Shown here one piece after another: positions 6,194 through 13,636 of a stretch of 14,012 bases of DNA. The stretch comes from a bacterium. GTDB taxonomy: Bacteria; Babelota; Babeliae; Babelales; Vermiphilaceae. A program made the translations under genes and the position numbers. Numbering within the stretch: the first letter of the stretch is position 1; every line of letters begins with the position of its first letter. Location: NCBI GenBank assembly GCA_030672115.1, contig DAOVGZ010000018.1:1-14012 (forward strand), read 5' to 3'. The notes below the pieces were generated by a model. That model searched no databases. It worked only from the letters and a program-made list of their open reading frames with translations, and was not told where the DNA came from.

Positions 6194-7276
6194 CTATTTT
6201 TTAGATTCTTTTTTTTCAGGAGCAGTTGCTGCAACTTTTTTTGTTACATCTTTTTTCTTTTCAGTCGAAGCCTTAGGAGCAACAACTTTCTTTTCAGTCG
6301 AAGCCTTAGGAGCAACGACTTTCTTTTCAGTCGAAACTTTAGGAGCAACGACTTTCTTTTCTGTCGGAACCTTAGGGGCAACGACTTTCTTTTCTGTCGG
6401 AACCTTAGGAGCAACTACTTTCTTTTCTGTCGAAACTTTAGGGGCAACGACTTTCTTTTGTACGACTTTTGCTTTAGGAGCAGCTTTTCTATTGTCTTTA
6501 GAAAATCTCACTGCAGGTTTTTTAAACCCACCTTCAACTTTAATTTTTGCTCTTTTTACTTCTTGATCTTCTTTTTTCTTAATAACTAATTCTTTAGCTT
6601 TTTTTTGCCCTTTAACAACGGACTCACTCAAGTAATCCATAACAAATGTTATTACTCGTGCAGAATCATCATTAATAGGAATAACATAATTTACTAATGA
6701 TGGATCTGTATTTGTATCAACAAGAGAAACCACTGGAATACCAACAGTTACAGCTTCACGAAGAGCCGCACCCTCTTTAAGAGCATCAACCATAACAATG
6801 GCGCCAATTGGCCATGCTAAGTCTTTAATTCCACCAATATTATTTTTTAATCGATCAACCAACTTGGAGAACGAATTTAATTCTTTTTTTGTATAATGAG
6901 AAGAATTAGCAGATTTTTCTAAAATATCTTCATAATGTAACAATTTTGTTACAGACTTTCTAACCTGACTAAAGTTACTTAATGTACCACCAATCCAACG
7001 ATGATTAACATAAGGCATCTTCAACTTATCGGCGATAGCAAACACTGCATCACGTGCAGGTTTTTTTGTTCCAACCCATAAGATTGTTTTTTGTTGCGCC
7101 GCAACAGACTCAAGGAATTTTGCTGCAGTTTCAACTTGGCGCGCAGTTTTTGAAACATCAAAAAGATGAACATTGTTTCTGCAACCCCAAATATAGCAAT
7201 TCATTTTTGGATGCAAGCGTCTTTTAATATGCCCAAAATGAGCACCTAATCTGACTAGCTCTCTATAATCTATCAT
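6194..7276 (-). CDS. rpsB: 30S ribosomal protein S2 with a long repeat-bearing C-terminal tail
   Basis: Residues 1 to about 225 are a complete S2 core: LGAHFGHIKRRLHPKM near the start (10-25), WVGTKKPARDA, YVNHRWIGGTLSN, then IVMVDALKEG and GIPVVSLVDTNTDPSLVNYVIPINDDSAR. S2 binds the head-body junction of the 30S subunit and is needed for S1 docking and initiation. The protein is 360 residues, against about 225-260 in most bacteria. The extra C-terminal part is basic and of low complexity, with six tandem copies of an 11-residue unit like KKVVAPKVSTE, ending in EKKESKK. It resembles histone-H1-like tails. The start has an AAAGG site 5 nt from the ATG, inside a small hairpin (7279-7294). The gene is not followed by tsf, its usual partner, but by tRNA-Ser and ffs. 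Confidence 0.97.
   Translation of the reverse strand: MIDYRELVRLGAHFGHIKRRLHPKMNCYIWGCRNNVHLFDVSKTARQVETAAKFLESVAAQQKTILWVGTKKPARDAVFAIADKLKMPYVNHRWIGGTLSNFSQVRKSVTKLLHYEDILEKSANSSHYTKKELNSFSKLVDRLKNNIGGIKDLAWPIGAIVMVDALKEGAALREAVTVGIPVVSLVDTNTDPSLVNYVIPINDDSARVITFVMDYLSESVVKGQKKAKELVIKKKEDQEVKRAKIKVEGGFKKPAVRFSKDNRKAAPKAKVVQKKVVAPKVSTEKKVVAPKVPTEKKVVAPKVPTEKKVVAPKVSTEKKVVAPKASTEKKVVAPKASTEKKKDVTKKVAATAPEKKESKK
6260..6457 (-). repeat. Six tandem 33-bp repeats in the 3' end of rpsB
   Basis: Six in-frame 33-bp units (starts at 6260, 6293, 6326, 6359, 6392 and 6425) encode an 11-residue unit, KKVVAPK-[VA]-[SP]-TE. The variable positions are Val or Ala, and Ser or Pro. Units differ by a few mostly third-position or Ser/Pro changes, so the array expanded recently but is under coding constraint. 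Copy number is likely to vary between strains. Confidence 0.95.
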
Positions 7277-7278
7277 AT

Positions 7279-7357
7279 TAACCTTTCAGGGTTACAACCA
7301 TCATCTCTTGGGCCTGATCAGAGAAACCAATCAGAAACCACCCTAGAAAAAGAGATG
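7279..7357 (-). promoter_or_regulatory. Structured leader of rpsB (possible autoregulatory element)
   Basis: On the minus strand the untranslated leader folds into an outer 8-bp stem (CATCTCTT, 7350-7357, with AAGAGATG, 7302-7309). Inside it are GGGT/GCCC and a 6-bp inner stem (CTGATT, 7329-7334, with GATCAG, 7314-7319). A separate 5-bp hairpin (TAACC/GGTTA, 7279-7294) covers the AAAGG ribosome-binding site. S2 synthesis is autoregulated through a 5' leader in known bacteria. This element is not recognisably the same motif, so the role is inference. Confidence 0.5.
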
Positions 7358-7401
7358 AGCGTTATTAAATTAGTATTTTCAACTCAATTGCACTCTCTGG
7401 A

Positions 7402-7429
7402 AGTATAACAAAAGCATACGAAAGTGCAA
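7402..7429 (-). promoter_or_regulatory. Probable promoter of rpsB (extended -10)
   Basis: On the minus strand, an extended -10 TGTTATACT (TATACT at 7402-7407) lies 16 nt downstream of a weak -35 TTGCAC (7424-7429). Transcription would begin near 7395, giving a leader of about 120 nt that contains the nested stems. A 7-bp inverted repeat (ATTGCAC/GTGCAAT, 7387-7393 and 7424-7430) flanks the -10 and overlaps the -35. Confidence 0.55.
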
Positions 7430-7454
7430 TCAACAAAAGGCTTTCCTCCTCCTT

Positions 7455-8864
7455 TTATTCTGAATCATTCTTGGACATGCCAATAACTTCATTATTATCA
7501 ATTGCCTTCTTATGGCGAAGACCTAAGAAAAAGGCAACAAATAACCATGCTCCAAAACATAAAGAAAAAACGACCATTAAAATGGGGTAGAAGAATCCTG
7601 ATCCGGCTCTCGTCGCTGCGATAATAACAGTAGAGCCAGTCGATTTAGCAAATTTTCCACCAAAAGCATCAATCCATGATTTAGATTTAAACTTAATTTC
7701 TTTAAGCGTTGGAATATAAAGCAACTCTCTAACAGGATAACTAAACGCATAATGTGTCGTTTTGGTCATCATATAAGCAATCATAATTAACGTTGCACTT
7801 GAAGTTGAAAACAGAACAAATGATCCTAAGGCCATCGCTGCAGGAATTAACAACAAACATTTTCTCATGCCAAACTTTTTAATAATAGTAGATGTTCCAA
7901 ATACAGACACAAAAAATCCAATTGCCTGCATAAGAAAAACCCACTTAAACAGAAATGCCGAAACTCCGGCTACAGAGCCACCTGTTGTTTGAGCAACATG
8001 CAATCGAAGGTAACTTAAAATAGCATTCAATGTTTCATAAAAAAATATCATGCCAAAGATACCAAGCACATAAGGATACTTCACAAACATTTTTAAACCT
8101 GCAAACACACCTGTTTTTGATTTTCCTTTTTTGCCGCGTTCTTTTTCAACTTTATAAGCAGCTTCATAACCATGAAGATTATAACCTTCAACTTTTCGTA
8201 TCAAAGCTGCAATAGCCATAGGAATACAAATTAAAAAAATCGAAACCGCAAATAAAATAGTTTGATGTTTGGCAACATCCGACCATAAACCAATAATAGG
8301 AAAACTATTTGTACCAAGAAGTAACCAGGCAATTCCAGCACTGAACATACCGCCAAGTTTTGAACCCCCTACCATGAAACCATAATTTTTCTTTCCTTCA
8401 TCTGGTGTCGTTATAGAACTTACAAAAGCCCAAAAAACACTCAAAACAAACGGTGAAAAACCTTCAACAAGAAAATAAAAAACCCAACCAAACAAGCGAT
8501 ATGGGCTTTGACTTGTATTTGCAATTCCAATTGTTGGATGACCTATGAAAAATGCTAATAAAAAAGCTGCCGCAGCGTACAAAAGACTATAAAAAACTAA
8601 AAGATTATATCGCCTTATTCTATCTACTAATTTTGAATAAAATAATATTGCGGGAATAAGAAACAAAAGAACAGCAATTCGAGCCCAGGGAATATATTCT
8701 TTACCAACAACCGCCATAAAAACTGAATTTTTCAGATCACGCAGTATGGTATAAGCAGCAATAATTAAAAAATAAACTGATGAAAGAAGCAATAACTTTA
8801 ATCGTGCTGAAGTAAAAAAACTTTTAACAGATCCATTCCAAATACTATTAAGCTTTGTCCTCAT
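7455..8864 (-). CDS. NTT-family nucleotide transporter (ATP/ADP translocase type), copy 1
   Basis: A 469-residue polytopic inner-membrane protein with about a dozen hydrophobic segments, of the TLC/NTT family that exchanges host ATP for ADP or imports other nucleotides. Family signatures are the TM1-border motif ILRDLKNSVF (40-49), a proline-rich TM2 start, SPYRLFGWVFYFLVEGFSPFVLSVFWAF in the middle and the C-terminal block YPVRELLYIPTLKEIKFKSKSWIDAFGGKFAKSTGS (about 376-411). It is slightly shorter than chlamydial and rickettsial members (about 500-540). Compared with copy 2, the first motif has Asn in place of the Asp of LKD, which may alter substrate. The AAAGG site is 5 nt before the ATG. 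It is separated from copy 2 by a terminator, so it needs its own promoter, which I could not place. The substrate cannot be told from sequence. Confidence 0.92.
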   Translation of the reverse strand: MRTKLNSIWNGSVKSFFTSARLKLLLLSSVYFLIIAAYTILRDLKNSVFMAVVGKEYIPWARIAVLLFLIPAILFYSKLVDRIRRYNLLVFYSLLYAAAAFLLAFFIGHPTIGIANTSQSPYRLFGWVFYFLVEGFSPFVLSVFWAFVSSITTPDEGKKNYGFMVGGSKLGGMFSAGIAWLLLGTNSFPIIGLWSDVAKHQTILFAVSIFLICIPMAIAALIRKVEGYNLHGYEAAYKVEKERGKKGKSKTGVFAGLKMFVKYPYVLGIFGMIFFYETLNAILSYLRLHVAQTTGGSVAGVSAFLFKWVFLMQAIGFFVSVFGTSTIIKKFGMRKCLLLIPAAMALGSFVLFSTSSATLIMIAYMMTKTTHYAFSYPVRELLYIPTLKEIKFKSKSWIDAFGGKFAKSTGSTVIIAATRAGSGFFYPILMVVFSLCFGAWLFVAFFLGLRHKKAIDNNEVIGMSKNDSE

Positions 8865-8941
8865 GAAGACCTTTCCCTAATTTGGCCAACTTCTCTCTTT
8901 TCATCCCTTTTACTTGCGACAATACTCTTCTTTTTTTAGAA

Positions 8942-8990
8942 AAAAACCCTCCAAGATCGAAATTAATTTTTCTTGGAGGGTTTTTATTTT
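8942..8990. terminator. Strong, possibly bidirectional terminator between the NTT genes
   Basis: A perfect 15-bp inverted repeat (8942-8956 with 8971-8985, 14-nt loop) has core CCCTCCAAGA flanked by A and T runs on both sides. On the minus strand it lies 46 bp past the stop of NTT copy 2 and is followed by a U run. Symmetric U runs mean it could also stop plus-strand transcripts. Confidence 0.9.
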
Positions 8991-9035
8991 ATATTCACAT
9001 TGCTTGTAAACAATATGTTCTTATTTTCATCGTTG

Positions 9036-10418
9036 TTAACATACAACCTTATTTTCAGCAATAGCTTTGTTGTAAGTTTTTGCAACATACATTGCAACAA
9101 AGAACCAAAGGCCAATAAGACCGAATGAAATCGAAGTGCTTATTGTTACAAACATTGCAAGACCTGCAACCGGACCGAGTGCCCCACCCATCAAAACACC
9201 TCTGAAAACATTGATACCTGAACCAATTGCTTTAGATCCACGCGAACCGAACATTTCGATCCATGCTTGCGCTTTGTACTTGGTATCTTTTGTTGTAGGA
9301 ATGTAAAGCTGTTTGATTGTTGGTTGATTCAATGCATAGTTTATTGCTTTTGAGAAAACCATAATCCAGAAAGCTGCTGATAATGTTGGGCTTAAACGCA
9401 AGGTCAAGACCGCTGCAGCAATCAAAACAGGAAGCAAAATCAAAGAAGCAGCTGTTCCAAGTTTACGGTGAATATTATTGATTCCACACAATACACACAA
9501 TGTTGCAACAACACCTGTCCATACTGAATAATTAGAAAGATATCCAGATAAGAGTTTTTCTTGAACCACACCATTGGTAGTAAAAGCATCTGCCGCAGAA
9601 GATTTGAAAAAGAAATCCAAAATAGTTACTACAACTTCATAAATAATTATGATACCTGTAATAGCTAAAAGATAACCATGTTTAAACAGAAGTTTTAAAC
9701 CATCAAGGAAGCCTGGCTCTTCATGTTTTTCATCTTTTTTCTTCTCTTGCACGCCTTCATAGCCTTGCAACTGATCTTTTGGTGTTGTCGAAACAAAGAA
9801 CCACATCAAAAAGCCAGTAACAAACATCAAGCCACCCAACATTGCGATGATTGGCGCACTGGTTGCAAAACCAAAACGACTCGCACGCAATATCCAAGGT
9901 CCAAGCATGTTACCTGTTTGACCAAATAAATAAATAAGAGGGAAGCCACGTTTTGCTGCTTCTGGCTTGGTAATATCTGTGGTAAATGCCCAGAAAAGAG
10001 CAACAACCAAAGAACCAAAACTTTCAACATACCAGTACCACATCCAACCAATAAAACGGTATGGAGAAAGAGTAGTATTTGAAAGACCAATACCTGGAAG
10101 CATAAATGCTATAGAAAACAAAATAGCGACAACGCCATAAATACTTAATAATACATAAAAAACTTTGTTACGCGGAAACGCATCAACAAGCTTACTATAT
10201 AAAACAACCAACGGTGCAATGATGAAAAGAGACATCATTTTTGCAAATGGTTGGTAGTTAACACCAACAATACTAGAGAAAATACCGTCTTTTAATGGAC
10301 GCATTCCCCAATAAACACCAATAACACAAAAGAAAACCATCGCAAGTTTAATAAACTTCTGTAGTTCTTCCGTGCTTTCAAATTTTCCCCATAAAGCCTG
10401 AGCAATACGTTTAAACAT
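9036..10418 (-). CDS. NTT-family nucleotide transporter (ATP/ADP translocase type), copy 2
   Basis: A 460-residue polytopic membrane protein, paralogous to the downstream copy 1. The first motif is RPLKDGIF (40-47), the classical NTT form. The middle block SPYRFIGWMWYWYVESFGSLVVALFWAF aligns with that of copy 1, and the C-terminal block NQPTIKQLYIPTTKDTKYKAQAWIEMFGSRGSKAIGS (about 364-401) is the family signature. A charged cytoplasmic loop (EKKKDEKHEEPG) lies mid-protein. Identity to copy 1 is clearly partial, so the duplication is old and the copies probably differ in substrate or direction, as in other intracellular bacteria with several NTTs. A good promoter lies at 10486-10514 and an AAAGG site 9 nt before the ATG. 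The gene is divergent from lon across a 568-bp spacer. Confidence 0.93.
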   Translation of the reverse strand: MFKRIAQALWGKFESTEELQKFIKLAMVFFCVIGVYWGMRPLKDGIFSSIVGVNYQPFAKMMSLFIIAPLVVLYSKLVDAFPRNKVFYVLLSIYGVVAILFSIAFMLPGIGLSNTTLSPYRFIGWMWYWYVESFGSLVVALFWAFTTDITKPEAAKRGFPLIYLFGQTGNMLGPWILRASRFGFATSAPIIAMLGGLMFVTGFLMWFFVSTTPKDQLQGYEGVQEKKKDEKHEEPGFLDGLKLLFKHGYLLAITGIIIIYEVVVTILDFFFKSSAADAFTTNGVVQEKLLSGYLSNYSVWTGVVATLCVLCGINNIHRKLGTAASLILLPVLIAAAVLTLRLSPTLSAAFWIMVFSKAINYALNQPTIKQLYIPTTKDTKYKAQAWIEMFGSRGSKAIGSGINVFRGVLMGGALGPVAGLAMFVTISTSISFGLIGLWFFVAMYVAKTYNKAIAENKVVC

Positions 10419-10485
10419 TCAGCAAACCTTTCAAAAGATGGAAACAATAAATAAATGAAAATAACAAACAAAAACTCTCTTTAGT

Positions 10486-10514
10486 ATGATACACACACGT
10501 AAATATCGTAACAA
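10486..10514 (-). promoter_or_regulatory. Promoter of NTT copy 2
   Basis: On the minus strand, -35 TTGTTA (10509-10514) and -10 TATCAT (10486-10491, five of six consensus bases) have the optimal 17-nt spacing. The predicted start near 10479 gives a leader of about 60 nt. Confidence 0.65.
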
Positions 10515-10527
10515 AAAATTCTTCATC

Positions 10528-10577
10528 TGTAAAAATAAAACGAAATCTAGCCGAGCCATCGCACTTCCCCGCTCGAC
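10528..10577 (-). terminator. Terminator-like GC-rich hairpin with no gene before it
   Basis: On the minus strand GTCGAGC (10571-10577) pairs with GCTCGGC (10550-10556), 7 bp with one G-U and a 14-nt loop. A T-rich stretch follows (complement of 10528-10549). It stands out in AT-rich surroundings. No coding region precedes it on this strand, so it may end a small RNA or be part of one. The large loop and broken T tract make it weak. Confidence 0.3.
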
Positions 10578-10637
10578 CAAATCACTTCAAATAGTCAATT
10601 TATGCTCTTCACCCTAAAAGCCCCTTTGGCATAAAAA

Positions 10638-10655
10638 GTTTTTTTTAAAAAAAAC
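10638..10655. repeat. 18-bp palindrome GT8A8C
   Basis: Eight T followed directly by eight A, flanked by G and C, make a perfect 18-bp palindrome in the NTT-lon spacer. T-then-A tracts are flexible and melt easily. It lies next to repeated CCTA-containing words. No function can be assigned. Confidence 0.6.
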
Positions 10656-10873
10656 CTACAACCTAAAACTACCTAAAAAAGGCTTTTTATAGGCAAATAG
10701 ACCTAGGATATAGACGTCAAAAGCAAAAAAATAAACCCTCAACCTATCTAAAAACCCTATTTTAAGGCTTATTTCACTAAAACATCAATTATATCTCAAA
10801 AAATCAATACGCTCCCAACCAGGAAACATCGAAAAAATATCCCTTTTTTATGCCTAAAACAACCAAAACCCCC

Positions 10874-10906
10874 TTGCAAAATTTTGAACAAAAAATAAAC
10901 TATAAA
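10874..10906 (+). promoter_or_regulatory. Possible lon promoter with a palindrome
   Basis: -35 TTGCAA (10874-10879) and -10 TAAACT (10896-10901) are 16 nt apart; an alternative -10 is TATAAA (10901-10906). The -35 overlaps a perfect 10-bp palindrome CAAAATTTTG (10877-10886), and a C5 tract (10869-10873) and G5 tract (10910-10914) bracket the promoter. CCCTTGCAA resembles a sigma-32 -35 box, but no matching -10 is present. The lon leader would be about 80 nt. Confidence 0.4.
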
Positions 10907-10986
10907 TACGGGGGTCCAAAATGCTTCAACAAGATTAATTCGAAGCACCGAGCCTTTATTTTTCTAATTGTAAAAACTTAAGTTCA

Positions 10987-13416
10987 ATGGAAGCAAAAAA
11001 GATGATTGAAAGCTCACTTATTGAGGAACAAGGAACAGCTGAAATGCTTGCCCTTTTACCACTTAAAAACGTTGTTATACTGCCTAAAAGCATTATCCCT
11101 ATTATTGCGGGACGTCATTCCTCAATCAAAGCTGTTGAATATGCCCTTAAACATGACAAAATGATATTTATAACTTCTCAAAAAAGTCCTAAAACCGAAA
11201 AACCTACACCAGACGATGTATTTACCCATGGCATCAAAGCAACAATTTTGCAAGTAATGCGTATGCCTAATGGAGCATTGAAAATTTTGGCCGAAGGCCT
11301 GTGTAGAGCAAAAATGGTAGACTTTGAACCTACTGATGGCTTTATGCGTATTTATTGTGAAACACTTCCAACAATTAATACAGAAAACAAAATAGAAATT
11401 GAAGCCCTTTGGAGACAACTTCGTAGCCTTTATAGTGCCTACGCAAAACTTAATGACAAAGCTCCAATGGATCTAATCTCTTCAACAAAAAGCATTGTTG
11501 ATATTGATTTCACAACTGATACCATTGCAGTACACGTCAACCTTTCATTCAATGAAAGACAAGAAATCTTAGAAACCGTCGATCTACTCGAACGAATGCT
11601 TAAAATATGCAAGCATTTAAAAAGAGAAATAGAAATTCTTCAGACCGAGCAAAAAATTAGAGGCCGAATTCAAACTCAGGTCGAAAAAAATCAACGAGAA
11701 TACTATCTCAATGAACAAATGAAAGCTATTCAAAAAGAACTTGGTCGCGAAGATCATGCATCTGAGCTTTCTGATATTGGCAAAAAAACAAAAAGTCTTA
11801 AGCTTTCAAAAGAAGCTACTGCAAAAGTTGAAAAGGAGCTAAAACGCCTTGAGCAAATGCCTCCCCTTTCTGCAGAAGCAGTTGTTAGTAGACACTATGT
11901 TGATTGGATGACATCTCTTCCTTGGTATAAAAAAAGCAAAGACAAGGTAAGTCTTGTTCAGGCAGAAAAAATCTTAAATCAACATCACTTTGGGTTAAAA
12001 AAAGCAAAAGAGCGAATCATAGAGTTCTTAGCTGCAAAAAAATATTCCAAAACAATGGAACGGTCACCAATAATCTGCCTTGTTGGTCCTCCTGGAGTTG
12101 GTAAAACGTCTATTGGTCAATCAATTGCAAAAAGCATGGGTAGAGAATTTGTCAGAATGTCTCTTGGTGGTGTTAAAGATGAAGCCGAAATTCGCGGACA
12201 TAGAAGAACCTATATCGGGGCACTTCCAGGCAAAATCATTCAAAGCATGAAAAAAGCCGGCGTCATGAATCCTGTTATTTTGCTTGATGAAATTGACAAA
12301 ATATCACAAGACATACATGGAGATCCGTCTTCAGCACTCCTTGAAGTTTTAGATCCAGAACAAAATAATACTTTTGTTGATCACTTTCTTGATGTTGAAT
12401 ATGATCTATCAAAAGTTATGTTCATTGCCACAGCAAATGTTTTGGAAGAAATCCCATATCCATTATTTGATCGTATGGAAATAGTGTTTCTTGATGGATA
12501 CACAACTGTCGAAAAAATTGAAATTGGAAAAAAATTTCTCATTCCAAAAAATCTAAAAGAATACAGCCTTACAAACAAACAATTTAAAATCGCACGCGCA
12601 CAACTGGAAAACGTTGTAAGCAACTACACAAGAGAATCTGGCGTTCGCCAACTTGAACGAGTCATTACAAAATTAATGAGAAAAACAATTCAAAAATTGC
12701 TAAAAGATCCAAAAATTACATCTTTTACCATAACAGACAAAGTCATTAAAGAATGGCTTGGAAATCCTACATTCAAAAAGACAAGTCTCAATAAACAAAA
12801 AGAACAAATAGGTATTGCAACAGGCCTTGCATGGACTGAAGTTGGTGGTGATGTTCTTGAAATTGAAACTACAGCTCTTTCTGGAAAAGGCGGACTAACA
12901 TTAACAGGACAACTTGGCGATGTAATGCAAGAATCTGCACAAGCAGCATTGAGTTATATCAGATCTCGAACTTCTCAATTGGGATTACGAGTATCTTTTT
13001 ATACTACCAAAGATCTGCATATTCATATGCCCGAAGGCGCTACACCTAAAGATGGACCATCTGCTGGTATCGCTATGTGCACAGCACTTATTTCTGCTTT
13101 AACAAAAACACCTATCATTTCTAATTGTGCAATGACAGGAGAAATTACACTTCAAGGAAGAGTTCTTGCTATTGGCGGACTCAAAGAAAAACTTTTAGCC
13201 GCAAAACAACATGAAATTAAAACAGTAATTATTCCTCAAGAAAATTTTGATGATGCTCAAGAAATTTTAAAAGAAACTAACCTGGGTGATTTAAAATTAA
13301 TTTTTGTTAACAACATGGATGAAGTGCTCGAAGCAACCTTTGGAAAAAAAGCATTTCAAAAAACAAAACGCAAAATTAAAAAAACAAATTCTTCTAAAAA
13401 GAAAAAAGCTAAATAA
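10987..13416 (+). CDS. lon: ATP-dependent protease Lon
   Basis: A full-length Lon of 809 residues, a cytoplasmic AAA+ serine protease that degrades misfolded and regulatory proteins. In order: an N-terminal substrate-binding domain beginning at LLPLKNVVILP (about 23-33); a coiled linker with the family motif NQREYYLNEQMKAIQKELG; an AAA+ domain with Walker A GPPGVGKT (367-374) and Walker B LLDEID (D434, E435); and the protease domain with catalytic S692 in PKDGPSAG and K735 in GGLKEKLLAAK. The 43-residue Ser-Lys spacing equals that of E. coli Lon. The last 20 residues are a Lys-rich tail. The first ATG has no Shine-Dalgarno; the ATG at codon 6 (11002) has GGAAG 8 nt upstream and may be the true start. 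It is a single-gene unit with its own terminator, and no clp gene neighbours it. Confidence 0.98.
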   Translation: MEAKKMIESSLIEEQGTAEMLALLPLKNVVILPKSIIPIIAGRHSSIKAVEYALKHDKMIFITSQKSPKTEKPTPDDVFTHGIKATILQVMRMPNGALKILAEGLCRAKMVDFEPTDGFMRIYCETLPTINTENKIEIEALWRQLRSLYSAYAKLNDKAPMDLISSTKSIVDIDFTTDTIAVHVNLSFNERQEILETVDLLERMLKICKHLKREIEILQTEQKIRGRIQTQVEKNQREYYLNEQMKAIQKELGREDHASELSDIGKKTKSLKLSKEATAKVEKELKRLEQMPPLSAEAVVSRHYVDWMTSLPWYKKSKDKVSLVQAEKILNQHHFGLKKAKERIIEFLAAKKYSKTMERSPIICLVGPPGVGKTSIGQSIAKSMGREFVRMSLGGVKDEAEIRGHRRTYIGALPGKIIQSMKKAGVMNPVILLDEIDKISQDIHGDPSSALLEVLDPEQNNTFVDHFLDVEYDLSKVMFIATANVLEEIPYPLFDRMEIVFLDGYTTVEKIEIGKKFLIPKNLKEYSLTNKQFKIARAQLENVVSNYTRESGVRQLERVITKLMRKTIQKLLKDPKITSFTITDKVIKEWLGNPTFKKTSLNKQKEQIGIATGLAWTEVGGDVLEIETTALSGKGGLTLTGQLGDVMQESAQAALSYIRSRTSQLGLRVSFYTTKDLHIHMPEGATPKDGPSAGIAMCTALISALTKTPIISNCAMTGEITLQGRVLAIGGLKEKLLAAKQHEIKTVIIPQENFDDAQEILKETNLGDLKLIFVNNMDEVLEATFGKKAFQKTKRKIKKTNSSKKKKAK

Positions 13417-13440
13417 AAAGCTTTATTACATTCGCAACAA

Positions 13441-13478
13441 AAAAAGGCAAGCTAAAATTTTTTAGCTTGCCTTTTTTG
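13441..13478 (+). terminator. Rho-independent terminator of lon
   Basis: An inverted repeat with core GGCAAGCTAAA (13441-13456 with 13461-13476) and a small loop, followed by a run of T (13472-13477). It lies 24 bp past the lon stop. Confidence 0.9.
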
Positions 13479-13636
13479 CATTCATCAAGAAATTTTTATT
13501 AAAAAAATTATCTTTCAAAAAATAAAAATCAAAAATCTTGCATTAGAAGTTTCGTCAGGACTACCATAAAGTGAAGCTTTTTTTTGTATAAAAAAGTTAA
13601 GAAAAATTTTATTCTTTTATAAAAGGGAGAGAATAT

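Larger units (their letters stand above)
10419..10986. other. 568-bp divergent non-coding region between NTT copy 2 and lon
   Basis: No convincing gene was seen on either strand; the frames are short and broken. It holds the NTT promoter at the left, a GC-rich stem (10550-10577), an exact GT8A8C palindrome (10638-10655), a stretch with repeated CCTAAAA/CCTA words (about 10611-10765) and, near lon, two inverted repeats and a probable promoter. It is the longest gene-free stretch here, so a small RNA cannot be excluded. Confidence 0.7.

Noticed and set aside
6260..6457. CRISPR-like array
   Set aside because: The 33-bp units are directly adjacent with no spacers and are in frame within rpsB, so they are coding tandem repeats.
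6048..6589. Two overlapping plus-strand open frames of about 172 codons
   Set aside because: They run antisense through tRNA-Ser and the rpsB repeat array. Their Phe/Leu repeat pattern is just the complement of the S2 repeats.
9723..10090. Open frames overlapping NTT copy 2
   Set aside because: They are shadows of a clearly recognised transporter reading frame.
10861..10986. CIRCE element or sigma-32 promoter for lon
   Set aside because: No TTAGCACTC/GAGTGCTAA pair is present. CCCTTGCAA resembles a sigma-32 -35, but there is no CCCCAT-like -10 at the right spacing.
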